The notes: a model not told the origin generated them from the sequence alone. A stretch of 12,799 nucleotides of DNA from JAEUNJ01 sp052035955 (GCA_052035955.1 JBPOHD010000153.1:1-12799); one strand, 5' to 3'. Shown: positions 1 through 7,377, counted from the stretch's first letter. Numbers and translations: made by a program.

Positions 1-268
1 CGTCGGTCTCCACCAGGATGGCCCGGTCGGCGCCGATGGCCATGGCGGTGCGCAGGGTCTCCTGGCAGGCGGCCAGGCCGCAGGACACGGCCACCACCTC
101 GGTGGCCTTGCCGCCTTCCTTCAGGCGAACGGCCTCTTCCACCGCGATCTCGTCGAAGGGATTCATGGACATCTTGACGTTGGCGAGGTCCACTCCGCTT
201 CCGTCTCCCTTCACCCGCACCTTGACGTTGTAATCGACGACGCGCTTCGCCGTCACGAGCACTTTCAT
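1..268 (-). CDS. etfB: Electron transfer flavoprotein beta subunit, N-terminal part (cut by window edge)
   Basis: Reading from the ATG at 268 gives 89 intact codons running off the left edge; a full EtfB has about 250 residues. The start MKVLVTAKRVVDYNVKVRV and the internal stretch KMSMNPFDEIAVEEAVRLKE are typical of EtfB, the AMP-binding partner of EtfA. ETF is a soluble heterodimer that takes electrons from acyl-CoA dehydrogenases and passes them to ETF:quinone oxidoreductase. The start is well supported: AAGGAG lies 6 nt before the ATG. It sits 76 nt downstream of the acyl-CoA synthetase on the same strand, so the two are probably cotranscribed, with etfA expected next to the left (inference). 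It would serve the two acyl-CoA dehydrogenases further right, among others. The family call is firm; whether this is the general or a pathway-specific ETF cannot be seen. Confidence 0.9.
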   Translation of the reverse strand, partial: MKVLVTAKRVVDYNVKVRVKGDGSGVDLANVKMSMNPFDEIAVEEAVRLKEGGKATEVVAVSCGLAACQETLRTAMAIGADRAILVETD

Positions 269-294
269 GGTCTCTCTCCTTGGGCCGTGCCTGC

Positions 295-322
295 GGCAGG
301 GGCCGCCGGGCGGCTCCCTGCC
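295..322 (-). promoter_or_regulatory. Hairpin between acyl-CoA synthetase and etfB
   Basis: Outer arms GGCAGGG (295-301) and CCCTGCC (316-322) pair perfectly. Inner arms GCCG (302-305) and CGGC (311-314) close a 5-nt loop, with one unpaired T at 315. On the minus-strand transcript no U-run follows, so a simple intrinsic terminator is unlikely. It could stabilise the ligase 3' end or mark a processing site. Its role is inferred only from its position. Confidence 0.4.
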
Positions 323-344
323 GGGCTGGGGTTGTTCGCGGGGC

Positions 345-1988
345 TTATTCGATGGCCAGGGCCGACTTGGCGTGCTGGCGCAGGACGAACTTCTGAATCT
401 TCCCGGTGGAGGTCTTGGGCAGGGTGCCGAAGACGACCTGCTTGGGGGCCTTGAAGCGGGCCAGGTGGGCGCGGCAGTGCTCGACCATCTCCGCCTCGGT
501 GACCGTGGCGCCCTCCTTCAGTTCCACGAAGGCGCAGGGCACCTCGCCCCACTTCTCGTCGGGTTTCGCCACCACGGCGGCGGCGATGACCGCCGGATGG
601 CGGTAGAGCACTTCCTCCACCTCGAGGGAGGAGATGTTCTCGCCGCCGGAGATGATGATGTCCTTGGAGCGATCCTTGATCTTCACGTAGCCGTCGGACT
701 GGACCACCGCCAGGTCGCCGGTGTGGAACCAGCCGCCGGCGAAGGATTCCTCCGTCGCCTTCGGGTTCTTCAGGTAGCCCTTCATGACCAGGTTGCCGCG
801 GAACATGATCTCGCCCATGGTCTCGCCGTCCCAGGGCACCGGCTCCATGGTCAGCGGGTCGAGGACGGTGATCGCTTCCTGCATGTGGTAGCGGACCCCC
901 TGGCGGCCGTTGCGGGCCGCCCGCAGGTCGATGGGCAGGCGCTCCCATTCCGGATGCTTGGCGCAGACGGAGGCCGGGCCGTAGGTCTCGGTGAGGCCGT
1001 AGACGTGGGTGATGCCGATGCCGATCTTCTCGGCGCCCTCGATGATGGCGGCCGGGGGGGCGGCGCCGGCGATGAGGCCGTGCACCGGGTGCTCGATGCC
1101 GGCCCGCAGTTCCTCCGGCGCATTGATCAGCATGCCGTAGACGATGGGGGCGCCGCACATGTGGGTGACCTTGTGCTCGCGGATCAGGGGGAAGATGAGG
1201 GCCGGGTCCACCCGGCGCAGGCAGACGCTGGTGCCGGCGTTGGCGGCCAGGGTCCAGGGGAAGCACCAGCCGTTGCAGTGGAACATCGGCAGCGTCCAGA
1301 GGTAGACCGCGTGCGGCGGCATGCCCCAGGAGATGATGTTGCTCGCCGAGTTCAGGTAGGCGCCGCGATGATGGTAGACGACGCCCTTCGGGTTTCCCGT
1401 GGTGCCGGAGGTGTAGTTCAGGGCGATGGCATCCCACTCGTCCTCCGGCAGGGCCCAGGCGTAGGCCGGGTCGCCCTCGGCGAGGAGGGCCTCGTAGTCG
1501 AGGCTGCCCAGCCGCTCGCCGCCGGCGTACTCGGGGTCGAGGACGTCCACCACCAGGGGGGTGGCGCCCTCGAGCAGCGCCAGGGCGGCCTTGATGACCG
1601 GCGAGAACTCCGGGTCGGTGATCAGCACCTTGGCCTCGCCGTGCTGGAGCATGAAGGCGATGGCTTCGGCGTCGAGCCGGGTGTTCAGGGTGTTCAGCAC
1701 GGCCCCGGTCATCGGGATGCCGAAATGGGCCTCGAACATCGGCGCCGTGTTGGGCAGCATGACGGCGACCGTGTCACCCTTGCCGACGCCCCGGTTGGCC
1801 AGCGCCGAGCCGAGCCGGCGGCAGCGCTCGTAGGTTTCCTTCCAGGTGTATCGGCGGGCGCCCTGGATCACGGACACGCGGTCCGGATAGACGAAGGCCG
1901 AGCGCTCGATGAAGCTGAGGGGGGAAAGGGGAACGTAGTTGGCCGGGTTGCGGTCGAGGCCGGCGGAATAGGGGTTGCTGGACGCCAC
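345..1988 (-). CDS. AMP-forming acyl-CoA synthetase (fatty/organic acid CoA ligase family)
   Basis: The 547-residue adenylate-forming enzyme activates a carboxylic acid to its CoA thioester with ATP, via an acyl-AMP, in the cytoplasm. Visible motifs are the P-loop YTSGTTGNPKGV (192-203), HVYGLTETYGP (328-338), GWFHTGDLA (419-427) and the catalytic lysine K530 in GKIQK near the C-terminus. The N-terminal NPYSAGLDRNPANYVPLSPL is typical of the subgroup holding Thermus long-chain FACS, DmdB-like and plant AAE-type ligases. The GTG start at 1988 is chosen because GAGGAG lies 6 nt upstream and it gives the family N-terminus. An in-frame ATG at 2063 would add 25 residues of unlike sequence. etfB follows on the same strand. 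The substrate is unknown: a medium-chain, branched or alicyclic acid is possible, and cyclohexanecarboxylate is only a guess from the genes at 8.7-12.8 kb. Confidence 0.88.
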   Translation of the reverse strand: MASSNPYSAGLDRNPANYVPLSPLSFIERSAFVYPDRVSVIQGARRYTWKETYERCRRLGSALANRGVGKGDTVAVMLPNTAPMFEAHFGIPMTGAVLNTLNTRLDAEAIAFMLQHGEAKVLITDPEFSPVIKAALALLEGATPLVVDVLDPEYAGGERLGSLDYEALLAEGDPAYAWALPEDEWDAIALNYTSGTTGNPKGVVYHHRGAYLNSASNIISWGMPPHAVYLWTLPMFHCNGWCFPWTLAANAGTSVCLRRVDPALIFPLIREHKVTHMCGAPIVYGMLINAPEELRAGIEHPVHGLIAGAAPPAAIIEGAEKIGIGITHVYGLTETYGPASVCAKHPEWERLPIDLRAARNGRQGVRYHMQEAITVLDPLTMEPVPWDGETMGEIMFRGNLVMKGYLKNPKATEESFAGGWFHTGDLAVVQSDGYVKIKDRSKDIIISGGENISSLEVEEVLYRHPAVIAAAVVAKPDEKWGEVPCAFVELKEGATVTEAEMVEHCRAHLARFKAPKQVVFGTLPKTSTGKIQKFVLRQHAKSALAIE

Positions 1989-2158
1989 GGTAATCTCCTC
2001 GCGGGTGGTTTTTTGGATGGGTGCTTGACCCGGAGCGCAGGATGGCAGGGCACCGTTGCGCAATCGTTCGGCAAATGCAACGAATGGTTACAGGGGGGGT
2101 GCCGCCCGGCGCCGGGGGCTAGAATTCGCCGGTCCCCATCGCCCCGGCCCTCCGCCCC
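1989..2158. promoter_or_regulatory. Divergent control region between ligase and sensor-kinase operon
   Basis: This 170-nt gap must hold the promoters of both the ligase (minus) and the kinase operon (plus). Two signals are visible. Arms CGTTGC (2054-2059) and GCAACG (2077-2082) form an inverted repeat with a 17-nt spacer, a plausible operator. TAGAAT (2120-2125) is a plausible plus-strand -10 box about 33 nt before the kinase ATG, but no good -35 box sits 16-18 nt upstream of it. No minus-strand promoter is convincing. The palindrome seen at 11054 and 11208 is not present here. Confidence 0.35.
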
Positions 2159-4219
2159 ATGAGCACGTCACCGTCCGACGACCTGCTGGCCGAACACCAC
2201 CGCTACGAGATGCTTCAGGCCGGGCTGGACCTGCTGATCGAGGGCATCACGGTGTTCGACCGGGACCTGCGCATGGTGGCCTGGAACGACACCTTCCTGC
2301 AGCTCCTGGATTTCCCCAAGGAGATGGCCTTCGCCGGGGCTTCCTTCGAGAGCTTCATCCGTTACAACGCGGTGCGCGGGGAATACGGTCCCGGAGACCC
2401 GGAATGCCAGGTGCTGGAGCGGGTGTCGGCAGCGCGCACCTTCAGCTCCCACGTCAGCGAACGAGTGCGCCCCAATGGCCGGGTCCTCCTCGTGCGCGGC
2501 GAGCCGCTGCCGCACAAGGGTTTCGTGACCCTCTATTCGGACATCACGGAGCAGCGCTACATCGAGAACCTGATCCAGCGGCAGAACGCCGACCTGGAGG
2601 AGCGGGTGCGACGGCGCACGGCGCAGCTGGAAAACGCCAATGCCAACCTCTCCCGGGCCAGCGAGGAGAACGCCCGCATCGCGACGGCCCTGCGCCGCAG
2701 CGAGGGACGCCTTCGCCTCATCAACGACACGATTCCCACCCTGATCGGCTACTTCGACAATCGCGAGGTCTTCCAGTACGCCAACAAGGGCTATGCCGAC
2801 CGCTTCCAGCCGAACGGCGGCACCGTCACCGGGCGCGCGATCCGGGAAGTGGTCGGCGAGGAGGTCTACGCCCAGGTGCGGGAGCAGGTGCGGGAAGCCC
2901 TGCGCGGGCGGCAGGTGACCTATGAGTATGGAATGGACCGGGGCGGCGCCCGCCACTATGCGCGCAGCACCCTGGTGCCGGAAACGGGCCCCGGCGGCGA
3001 AACCCTCGGCTGCTTCGTCTTCTCCTACGACATCACCGAGCAGAAGCGGATGCAGACCGCCCTGGTCCAGGCCCAGAAGATGGAGGCCATCGGCCAGCTC
3101 ACCGGCGGCCTGGCCCACGATTTCAACAACCTGCTGACCGTCATCATCGGCAATCTGGCCGCCCTGCGCGATCACCGGCAGGACGACCCGGTCCTGGCGG
3201 ATTTCGTCGACCCCGCCCTGCAATCGGCGCGCCGCGGCGTCCAGCTCATCAAGCGGCTGCTCACCTTTTCCCGCCAGCAGCCCCTCGAACCGGTCTCGGT
3301 GGATGCGGGCGGTCTGATCCGGGACATGATGGTGCTGATCCGCCGCTCGATGCCGGAGTCGATCGTCCTGGAATGCGAATTACCGGCGGAGCCGGTCCAC
3401 CTGGTCGCCGATCCTGCGCAACTGGAGTCGGCGCTGCTCAATTGCGCCCTCAATGCCCGGGACGCCATGCCCGACGGCGGCCGCCTGCGCATCGCCGCGG
3501 CCCCGGTGTTCCTGGAGGACGAGGCGGCGGTGTTCCACGACGTGCCGCCGGGACGCTACGTGCGCATCGAGGTGGCCGACACGGGCACGGGCATGGACGA
3601 GGCCACCCTGGCCCGCGTTTTCGAGCCCTTTTTCACCACCAAGCGCTTCGGTACCGGCAGCGGCCTGGGACTCTCGATGGTCTATGGCTGCGTCCGCCAG
3701 TCGGCCGGGGGCATACGCATCCTGAGCCGGCCCGGTGCCGGCAGCACGGTCTCCATCGTGCTGCCCGAGGGGCATCCCGGGGAGGCGGACGACGCGCCGC
3801 CGGACCAGGACCGGGCAGCGGGCGGCCGCCTGGTGCTGCTGGTCGAGGACGACCAGGAAGTGCGGCGCGTGGTGCGCCAGCAGCTCGTGGACCTGGGGCA
3901 CCCGGTCGTCGAGGCGGAGGACGGCGCCCAGGCGCTCGCCCTGGCGGAACAGGTTGCGGACATCGCGGTGCTGGTCTCGGACGTCGTCATGCCCGGGGGG
4001 ATGGACGGCTGGCAACTCGCCGAACGGGTGGCCGCCATCCGGCCCGAAATGCAGGTGGTGCTGATGTCCGGCTACGCGGAAGGGCCGGCACGAGCCGCGG
4101 CGGCGGGCGGCGGAGAGGCCTCGCGGGCCTCCGTCCTCGCCAAGCCCTTCGAGGCGCGGGAACTGGCGCGCGCCCTGCAGGCCGCGAAGCCGGCCGGCCA
4201 GTGGGCGGACAGGCGCTAG
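2159..4219 (+). CDS. Soluble PAS-PAS hybrid sensor histidine kinase with C-terminal receiver
   Basis: The 686-residue protein has no membrane segment or signal peptide, so it should sense a cytoplasmic signal. Domain order: PAS 1 (about 15-130, ending in SDITEQ), a charged linker likely coiled-coil (132-185), PAS 2 (about 185-295, ending in YDITEQ), HisKA with phospho-acceptor H320 in GLAHDFNN, and an HATPase domain. The latter has its N box around N432 (LNARDAMPDG), G1 DTGTGMD (474-480), F box FEPFFTTK (488-495) and G2 GTGSGLGLS (498-506). A receiver domain (about 556-675) follows, with acidic D564/D565, phospho-acceptor D608 in VSDVVMPGG, S637 and K662. All catalytic residues are present. 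No clear Shine-Dalgarno precedes the ATG. The response regulator gene starts 2 nt after the stop, so the pair is an operon. PAS ligand or cofactor cannot be told from sequence. Confidence 0.9.
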   Translation: MSTSPSDDLLAEHHRYEMLQAGLDLLIEGITVFDRDLRMVAWNDTFLQLLDFPKEMAFAGASFESFIRYNAVRGEYGPGDPECQVLERVSAARTFSSHVSERVRPNGRVLLVRGEPLPHKGFVTLYSDITEQRYIENLIQRQNADLEERVRRRTAQLENANANLSRASEENARIATALRRSEGRLRLINDTIPTLIGYFDNREVFQYANKGYADRFQPNGGTVTGRAIREVVGEEVYAQVREQVREALRGRQVTYEYGMDRGGARHYARSTLVPETGPGGETLGCFVFSYDITEQKRMQTALVQAQKMEAIGQLTGGLAHDFNNLLTVIIGNLAALRDHRQDDPVLADFVDPALQSARRGVQLIKRLLTFSRQQPLEPVSVDAGGLIRDMMVLIRRSMPESIVLECELPAEPVHLVADPAQLESALLNCALNARDAMPDGGRLRIAAAPVFLEDEAAVFHDVPPGRYVRIEVADTGTGMDEATLARVFEPFFTTKRFGTGSGLGLSMVYGCVRQSAGGIRILSRPGAGSTVSIVLPEGHPGEADDAPPDQDRAAGGRLVLLVEDDQEVRRVVRQQLVDLGHPVVEAEDGAQALALAEQVADIAVLVSDVVMPGGMDGWQLAERVAAIRPEMQVVLMSGYAEGPARAAAAGGGEASRASVLAKPFEARELARALQAAKPAGQWADRR

Positions 4220-4221
4220 GC

Positions 4222-4947
4222 ATGCCGACCGGCAAGGACAGGGAGGGAGCCCGGCGCGTCGTGATCGTCGAGGACGAGGCGGAAGTCGCCCGGGTCATCG
4301 AACGCGTGCTGGCCGATTTCGCCTTCGACACCACCTGGTGCAGGACGGGAGGCGAGTTGTTGCGTCGCCTGCGCAGCCTCGCGCCGGACCTGTGCATCAT
4401 CGACCTCGGGCTGCCGGACATGGACGGCCTGGAACTGATGCAAAGGCTGCGGTCCCAGTGTCCCTGCGGCATCCTCATCCTGACCGGGCGCAGCCACGTG
4501 AGCGACCGGGTGATGGGCCTGGAACTGGGGGCCGACGACTATGTGGTGAAGCCCTTCGAGCCCCGGGAACTGGTGGCCCGGGTGCGCAGCATCCTGCGCC
4601 GGCGCGAGGAGGCGACCGGCCACCAGGGGCAGGTCGCGGCGTTCGGCGAGTGGCGCTTCAATCCCGGCAACAACGCCCTGCGCGGACCGGGCGGGGCGGA
4701 GGAGATCCTGAGCACCGCCGAGGGGGAACTCCTGCAGGTTTTTTTGCGCAATCCCAACCGGATACTGAACCGGGAGCAGCTGATGGGCAGCCGGGACGTG
4801 TCGCCCACCGACCGCGCCATCGACGTGCGGATATCGCGGCTGCGCCGGCGTCTCGAACCGCAGGAGGGAAGCCCGGCCCTGATCAAGACGGTTTACGGCG
4901 CCGGATATCTCTTCCTGGCCCAGGTGCGCTGGGACGATACGCCCTGA
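4222..4947 (+). CDS. OmpR/PhoB-family response regulator
   Basis: The 241-residue protein has an N-terminal receiver (about 12-125) with acidic E17/D18, phospho-acceptor D61 in DLGLPDMDG, T88 and K110 in VVKPFEP. A C-terminal winged helix (about 140-233) follows, with the recognition-helix segment DRAIDVRISRLRRRLEP and the wing TVYGAGYLF. It should bind DNA as a dimer when phosphorylated. The ATG at 4222 lies 2 nt after the kinase stop with only a weak ribosome site, which points to translational coupling. The upstream kinase is the obvious partner. However, that kinase carries its own receiver, so direct transfer from H320 or a relay through a separate Hpt protein are both possible; no Hpt gene is in the window. 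Targets are unknown; the divergent ligase-etfB operon is the nearest candidate (inference). Confidence 0.92.
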   Translation: MPTGKDREGARRVVIVEDEAEVARVIERVLADFAFDTTWCRTGGELLRRLRSLAPDLCIIDLGLPDMDGLELMQRLRSQCPCGILILTGRSHVSDRVMGLELGADDYVVKPFEPRELVARVRSILRRREEATGHQGQVAAFGEWRFNPGNNALRGPGGAEEILSTAEGELLQVFLRNPNRILNREQLMGSRDVSPTDRAIDVRISRLRRRLEPQEGSPALIKTVYGAGYLFLAQVRWDDTP

Positions 4948-4962
4948 TTCCGGACATGCCCG

Positions 4963-5001
4963 CGGGCCCGGCCGGCAAGGCGCGGACCGCCGGACCCGTT
5001 T
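4963..5001 (+). terminator. Possible weak intrinsic terminator after the two-component operon
   Basis: Left arm 4963-4975 (CGGG, CCGGC, GG) pairs with right arm 4987-4998 across an 11-nt loop. There is one mismatch (4967/4994) and one bulged base (4973). Only TTT follows. A second small perfect hairpin, GGCTCA-TCCAC-TGAGCC, lies at 5014-5030. The position, 15 nt after the regulator stop codon, fits termination; the short T-run makes it weak. Confidence 0.35.
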
Positions 5002-5078
5002 CCCCCGGGGTGGGGCTCATCCACTGAGCCTGTCGGCGCGCAGAATGTCGGGCATCCGCCGATTTTCAGGAGCCCGAA

Positions 5079-5996
5079 ATGCCTGGCCCGATGCGCTTCG
5101 CCAGCCACCATGCCGGCCGCTGCCGTCCTCAGGCCGCCCGTCCTCCGGCGCCGGAGGACGTCGGTGCCGGCGATCCGTCCCTGCTGGAGGCGCTGCGCGA
5201 GGCGATCGTGAGCGCAGCCACGCCCACGCTTCGCCATCGTCTGTCGGTCGTCCTGGCCGAGCACCTGGTGACGGCGGTGCGGCCGGCCGAGGCTTTCGGC
5301 GCTTACGCGGCCGTGGCCAGGACGACCCGCTCGCCGCGCCGGCGCCGCCTTTGCCAGGCCGCCATGGACTTCCTGCTGCTGCCGGTCGACGCGGTGCCCG
5401 AACCGGGGAACGCGCCGGCTTACGCGAGTTACCTGCTGCGCCTGGGCTGGGCGCTGCACTACCGTGCCCGGGACGAACTGGCCGCCGCCTACGCCGGGCG
5501 CGCCGTCGACCTGGGCCTCGCCCCGGAAGACCTCGCCGTCGCCTGCCTGCTGCTGGGACTCATCGGCGAGGCCCGCGCGGACTGGGCCGGGGCGGTGCGC
5601 CACTACGCCAGGGGCTGCGGGACCGACGCCGGCGAGCCGCGGACGCGCTACTTCCTGCGCAACAATCTGGCCTACAGCCTGCTGCAACGGGGCGAATGCG
5701 CCGCCGCCGAGGGCTACTGCCGGGAGGCGATCGCCCTGGCGCCGGGCCTCCACAACGCCTGGAAGAACCTGGGGCTGGCCCTGCGCGGCCAGCAGCATCA
5801 CGCCGAGGCCGCCCGGGCCTTCCTGGCAGCGGCCAGGATCCGCCCGGAGGACGGCCGGGCACTGGCACACCTGCGGGAGATGGTGAGCGACATGGCGGCG
5901 TCGGCGGAGGAGGGCGACGACGCGCTCCGCTCTGGACTCGAGGCGGTGGAGGCACTGCTCAACGAGGCCGGCCTGGGGGAGGAATCCCGGCAATGA
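5079..5996 (+). CDS. Tetratricopeptide-repeat (TPR) protein of unknown function
   Basis: The 305-residue protein has a proline/arginine-rich N-terminus (1-30), then helical, alanine-rich sequence. TPR-like helix pairs can be placed at about 117-150, 153-184, 191-224 (NNLAYSLLQRGECAAAEGYC) and 225-258 (AWKNLGLALRGQQHHAEAAR). The last two match the TPR consensus best (W/L-G-Y-A-P spacing). TPRs form a superhelical scaffold for protein contacts; no catalytic motif is seen. No signal peptide or membrane segment is apparent, so it is likely cytoplasmic. The ATG is supported by AGGAG at 5068-5072, 6 nt upstream. It stands alone, 131 nt after the response regulator and convergent with the lipoprotein gene 37 nt downstream. 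A bacterial transcriptional-activator or secretion-associated TPR role is possible but unsupported. Confidence 0.8.
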   Translation: MPGPMRFASHHAGRCRPQAARPPAPEDVGAGDPSLLEALREAIVSAATPTLRHRLSVVLAEHLVTAVRPAEAFGAYAAVARTTRSPRRRRLCQAAMDFLLLPVDAVPEPGNAPAYASYLLRLGWALHYRARDELAAAYAGRAVDLGLAPEDLAVACLLLGLIGEARADWAGAVRHYARGCGTDAGEPRTRYFLRNNLAYSLLQRGECAAAEGYCREAIALAPGLHNAWKNLGLALRGQQHHAEAARAFLAAARIRPEDGRALAHLREMVSDMAASAEEGDDALRSGLEAVEALLNEAGLGEESRQ

Positions 5997-6033
5997 GCGA
6001 AGGCGGTGCGAGGTTCCCGACCAGCCAGGCGCG

Positions 6034-6294
6034 CTACCTCGCCCGGTAGCAGTCCGCCTTGGTCACGGCGCCCCTGCAGGTCGCGGGGTCGCTGACGAGG
6101 CGAAAGCCGCGCGCATCCATGCAGGACTCGACGTCGCGGGCCTTTTCGGCCTTGTCCTGGTCGGACCGTCCGGCGTTGCCCTTCTGCACCGCCAGTTGGC
6201 ATTCCAGCAGGGAGACCTCGGCCCCACCCGAGCAACCCGACGCCGTGGCGATGACCGACAGCAAGGCCCCGAGTCGTCGGAGGCGGGCTGTCAT
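6034..6294 (-). CDS. Small Cys-rich putative lipoprotein
   Basis: This 86-residue protein starts MTARLRRLGALLSVIATASG followed by C21. That is a basic n-region, a hydrophobic core and a lipobox-like ASGC, so a lipid-anchored periplasmic protein is likely. The -3 residue is Ala rather than the preferred Leu, which weakens the call a little. The mature part holds four more cysteines (C32, C58, C73, C82), enough for two disulfides, and many charged residues (QKGN, DQDKAEKARD). No known family is recognised. The ribosome site is poor (CACCGGA directly before the ATG). It is convergent with the TPR gene. Codon pattern and signal peptide argue that it is real. Confidence 0.65.
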   Translation of the reverse strand: MTARLRRLGALLSVIATASGCSGGAEVSLLECQLAVQKGNAGRSDQDKAEKARDVESCMDARGFRLVSDPATCRGAVTKADCYRAR

Positions 6295-6341
6295 TCCGGT
6301 GGTCCGCCGGGGGGCGGGCGGGCCGGAGGGCAGATCCCCGT

Positions 6342-6560
6342 TCAGTGGGAGCCGTAGGCGGCGGCGACCATGCGGGCCGTGCGGCGGCGCCTTGCCTCCT
6401 CCACGGTCAGGCCGACCAGGGATTCGGGCGGCAGATGGACGTCCCAGTGCTGCTGGAAGAGATCCAGGGTTTCGCCGGTGTCCATGTGGGCGCGGTAGAA
6501 CTTCTCTTCGTAGGCCGGCGCGTTCGGGCGCGCGACCAGTTCGACGGATTGGATGATCAT
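6342..6560 (-). CDS. Small hypothetical protein, 72 residues
   Basis: The frame encodes MIIQSVELVARPNAPAYEEK, a middle part with TGETLDLFQQHWDVHLPPES, and a basic C-terminus EEARRRRTARMVAAAYGSH. The composition is balanced rather than Ala/Arg/Pro shadow-like, which supports a real gene. No domain, signal peptide or membrane segment is recognised; it should be soluble and cytoplasmic. No clear Shine-Dalgarno precedes the ATG at 6560, so the start is uncertain. It lies 47 nt upstream of the lipoprotein gene on the same strand and could be cotranscribed with it. Confidence 0.5.
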   Translation of the reverse strand: MIIQSVELVARPNAPAYEEKFYRAHMDTGETLDLFQQHWDVHLPPESLVGLTVEEARRRRTARMVAAAYGSH

Positions 6561-6726
6561 GGCAGGGAAGGTTTCGGCAGGCGATACGACGGTGAACGGC
6601 AGGATAGCCCCGGCCCTTCAGTCGGCGGCGCGGCGAACTGAGAGGGGATTCGGGTTCAAATCGACCGAAGGGGTGGCCGTGGATCGCGCGGCCGCTGCCT
6701 GCACAGGGGGGTGCGTCGGCCGCCCG

Positions 6727-6748
6727 CGCCGCCGTCGGCAGGGCGGCG
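6727..6748 (-). terminator. GC hairpin downstream of proQ
   Basis: Arms CGCCGCC (6727-6733) and GGCGGCG (6742-6748) pair over an 8-nt loop, 16 nt beyond the proQ stop in the minus direction. No U-run follows, so it could be a 3'-end stabiliser or part of Rho-dependent termination. The rest of the 203-nt gap 6561-6763 shows no gene. Confidence 0.3.
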
Positions 6749-6763
6749 GGGGAATGCGGCGTG

Positions 6764-7180
6764 CTATCCCCGGTTCCTGTTGAAGCGCTCCGCGAGCTGG
6801 TTCAGCTTTGCGGCACGCTTTTCCGCCTGGGCGGCAGCCTCTTCTTCGGCCGCCTTGGCGCTCCGTTTTTCCTTCTCCCGCAGGGCGCTCTTCCTGAACC
6901 GGTCGCGCAGGGTGCCGTCGGCCACCTTGCGGTGTTCCTCGGTGACTTCACCGGCCGCGTTGCCGTCCAGGTCGAACCTCTCCCTGCCGATCAGTATGCC
7001 CTTCAGATACTGTGTCGAGGTGGTGTGGATGCGAAGGGCGGTGCGCAACTCGTCGACGGGGATGTCGGGCATCCTTTCCCGTATCGCCTTGTGGATTCCG
7101 AGGGCCAGCGGCTTGCGGTCGCGGAGGACCGGGAAGGCGGCAAGCAACTTGTCCAGCTGGGGGTTGGGGGTGCGTTTCAA
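6764..7180 (-). CDS. proQ: ProQ/FinO-family RNA chaperone, short form (TTG start)
   Basis: The 138-residue protein is a FinO-domain RNA-binding protein. The domain spans about 5-95, with PLALGIHKAIRERMP, ELRTALRIHTTSTQYLKG and RFDLDGNAAGEVTEEHRKVA. These align by eye with E. coli ProQ segments KPLKIGIMQDL, LRSALRLYTSSWRYLYG and RVDLDGNPCGELDEQH. The C-terminal tail (96-138) is Lys/Arg/Ala/Glu-rich and probably helical, and the C-terminal Tudor-like domain of E. coli ProQ is absent. Such minimal ProQ proteins are known in beta-proteobacteria such as Neisseria. The start is TTG at 7180, because GGAG sits 7 nt upstream, it lies just before the domain, and no ATG or GTG in frame fits. Family members bind structured sRNAs and mRNA 3' ends. 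It is not linked to its neighbours' functions. Confidence 0.87.
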   Translation of the reverse strand: MKRTPNPQLDKLLAAFPVLRDRKPLALGIHKAIRERMPDIPVDELRTALRIHTTSTQYLKGILIGRERFDLDGNAAGEVTEEHRKVADGTLRDRFRKSALREKEKRSAKAAEEEAAAQAEKRAAKLNQLAERFNRNRG

Positions 7181-7224
7181 TCGGTGCTCCGTCGACGGCG
7201 TGGTTGGGGTACTGCGAGCCCGGC

Positions 7225-7230
7225 AGTGTA
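7225..7230 (-). promoter_or_regulatory. Candidate -10 box for proQ
   Basis: Read on the minus strand the sequence is TACACT, about 45 nt before the proQ TTG codon. The hexamer 17 nt upstream, TGTCGG, is a poor -35. It is the best promoter-like element in the 197-nt gap between the GGDEF gene and proQ, but it is not strong. Confidence 0.35.
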
Positions 7231-7349
7231 GCGAACGGTGCTCCGCGCCGACACCGGATTCGGAGGATTCCAGGCGGATCGGGGCGATGGGTGAGGTTTC
7301 GGCGCAACGGCGATCCGGCGCGGGACTGCCGGCTGTCGCCGGAACTGCG

Positions 7350-7373
7350 TCGGCCGGGATTCGGACCGGCCGA
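7350..7373 (-). terminator. Perfect 8-bp hairpin just after the GGDEF gene
   Basis: Arms TCGGCCGG (7350-7357) and CCGGCCGA (7366-7373) pair perfectly over an 8-nt loop, starting 4 nt after the stop codon on the minus strand. No U-run follows, so efficiency as an intrinsic terminator is doubtful. It may protect the 3' end or slow polymerase. Confidence 0.4.
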
Positions 7374-7377
7374 TGGC

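Noticed and set aside
1989..2063. ATG at 2063 as start of the acyl-CoA synthetase
   Set aside because: It adds 25 residues without family likeness, and no ribosome site is visible; GTG at 1988 has GAGGAG at proper spacing.
267..2162. A 631-codon open frame on the plus strand opposite the acyl-CoA synthetase
   Set aside because: Same low-information composition with no recognisable motif. The opposite strand encodes a complete adenylate-forming enzyme.
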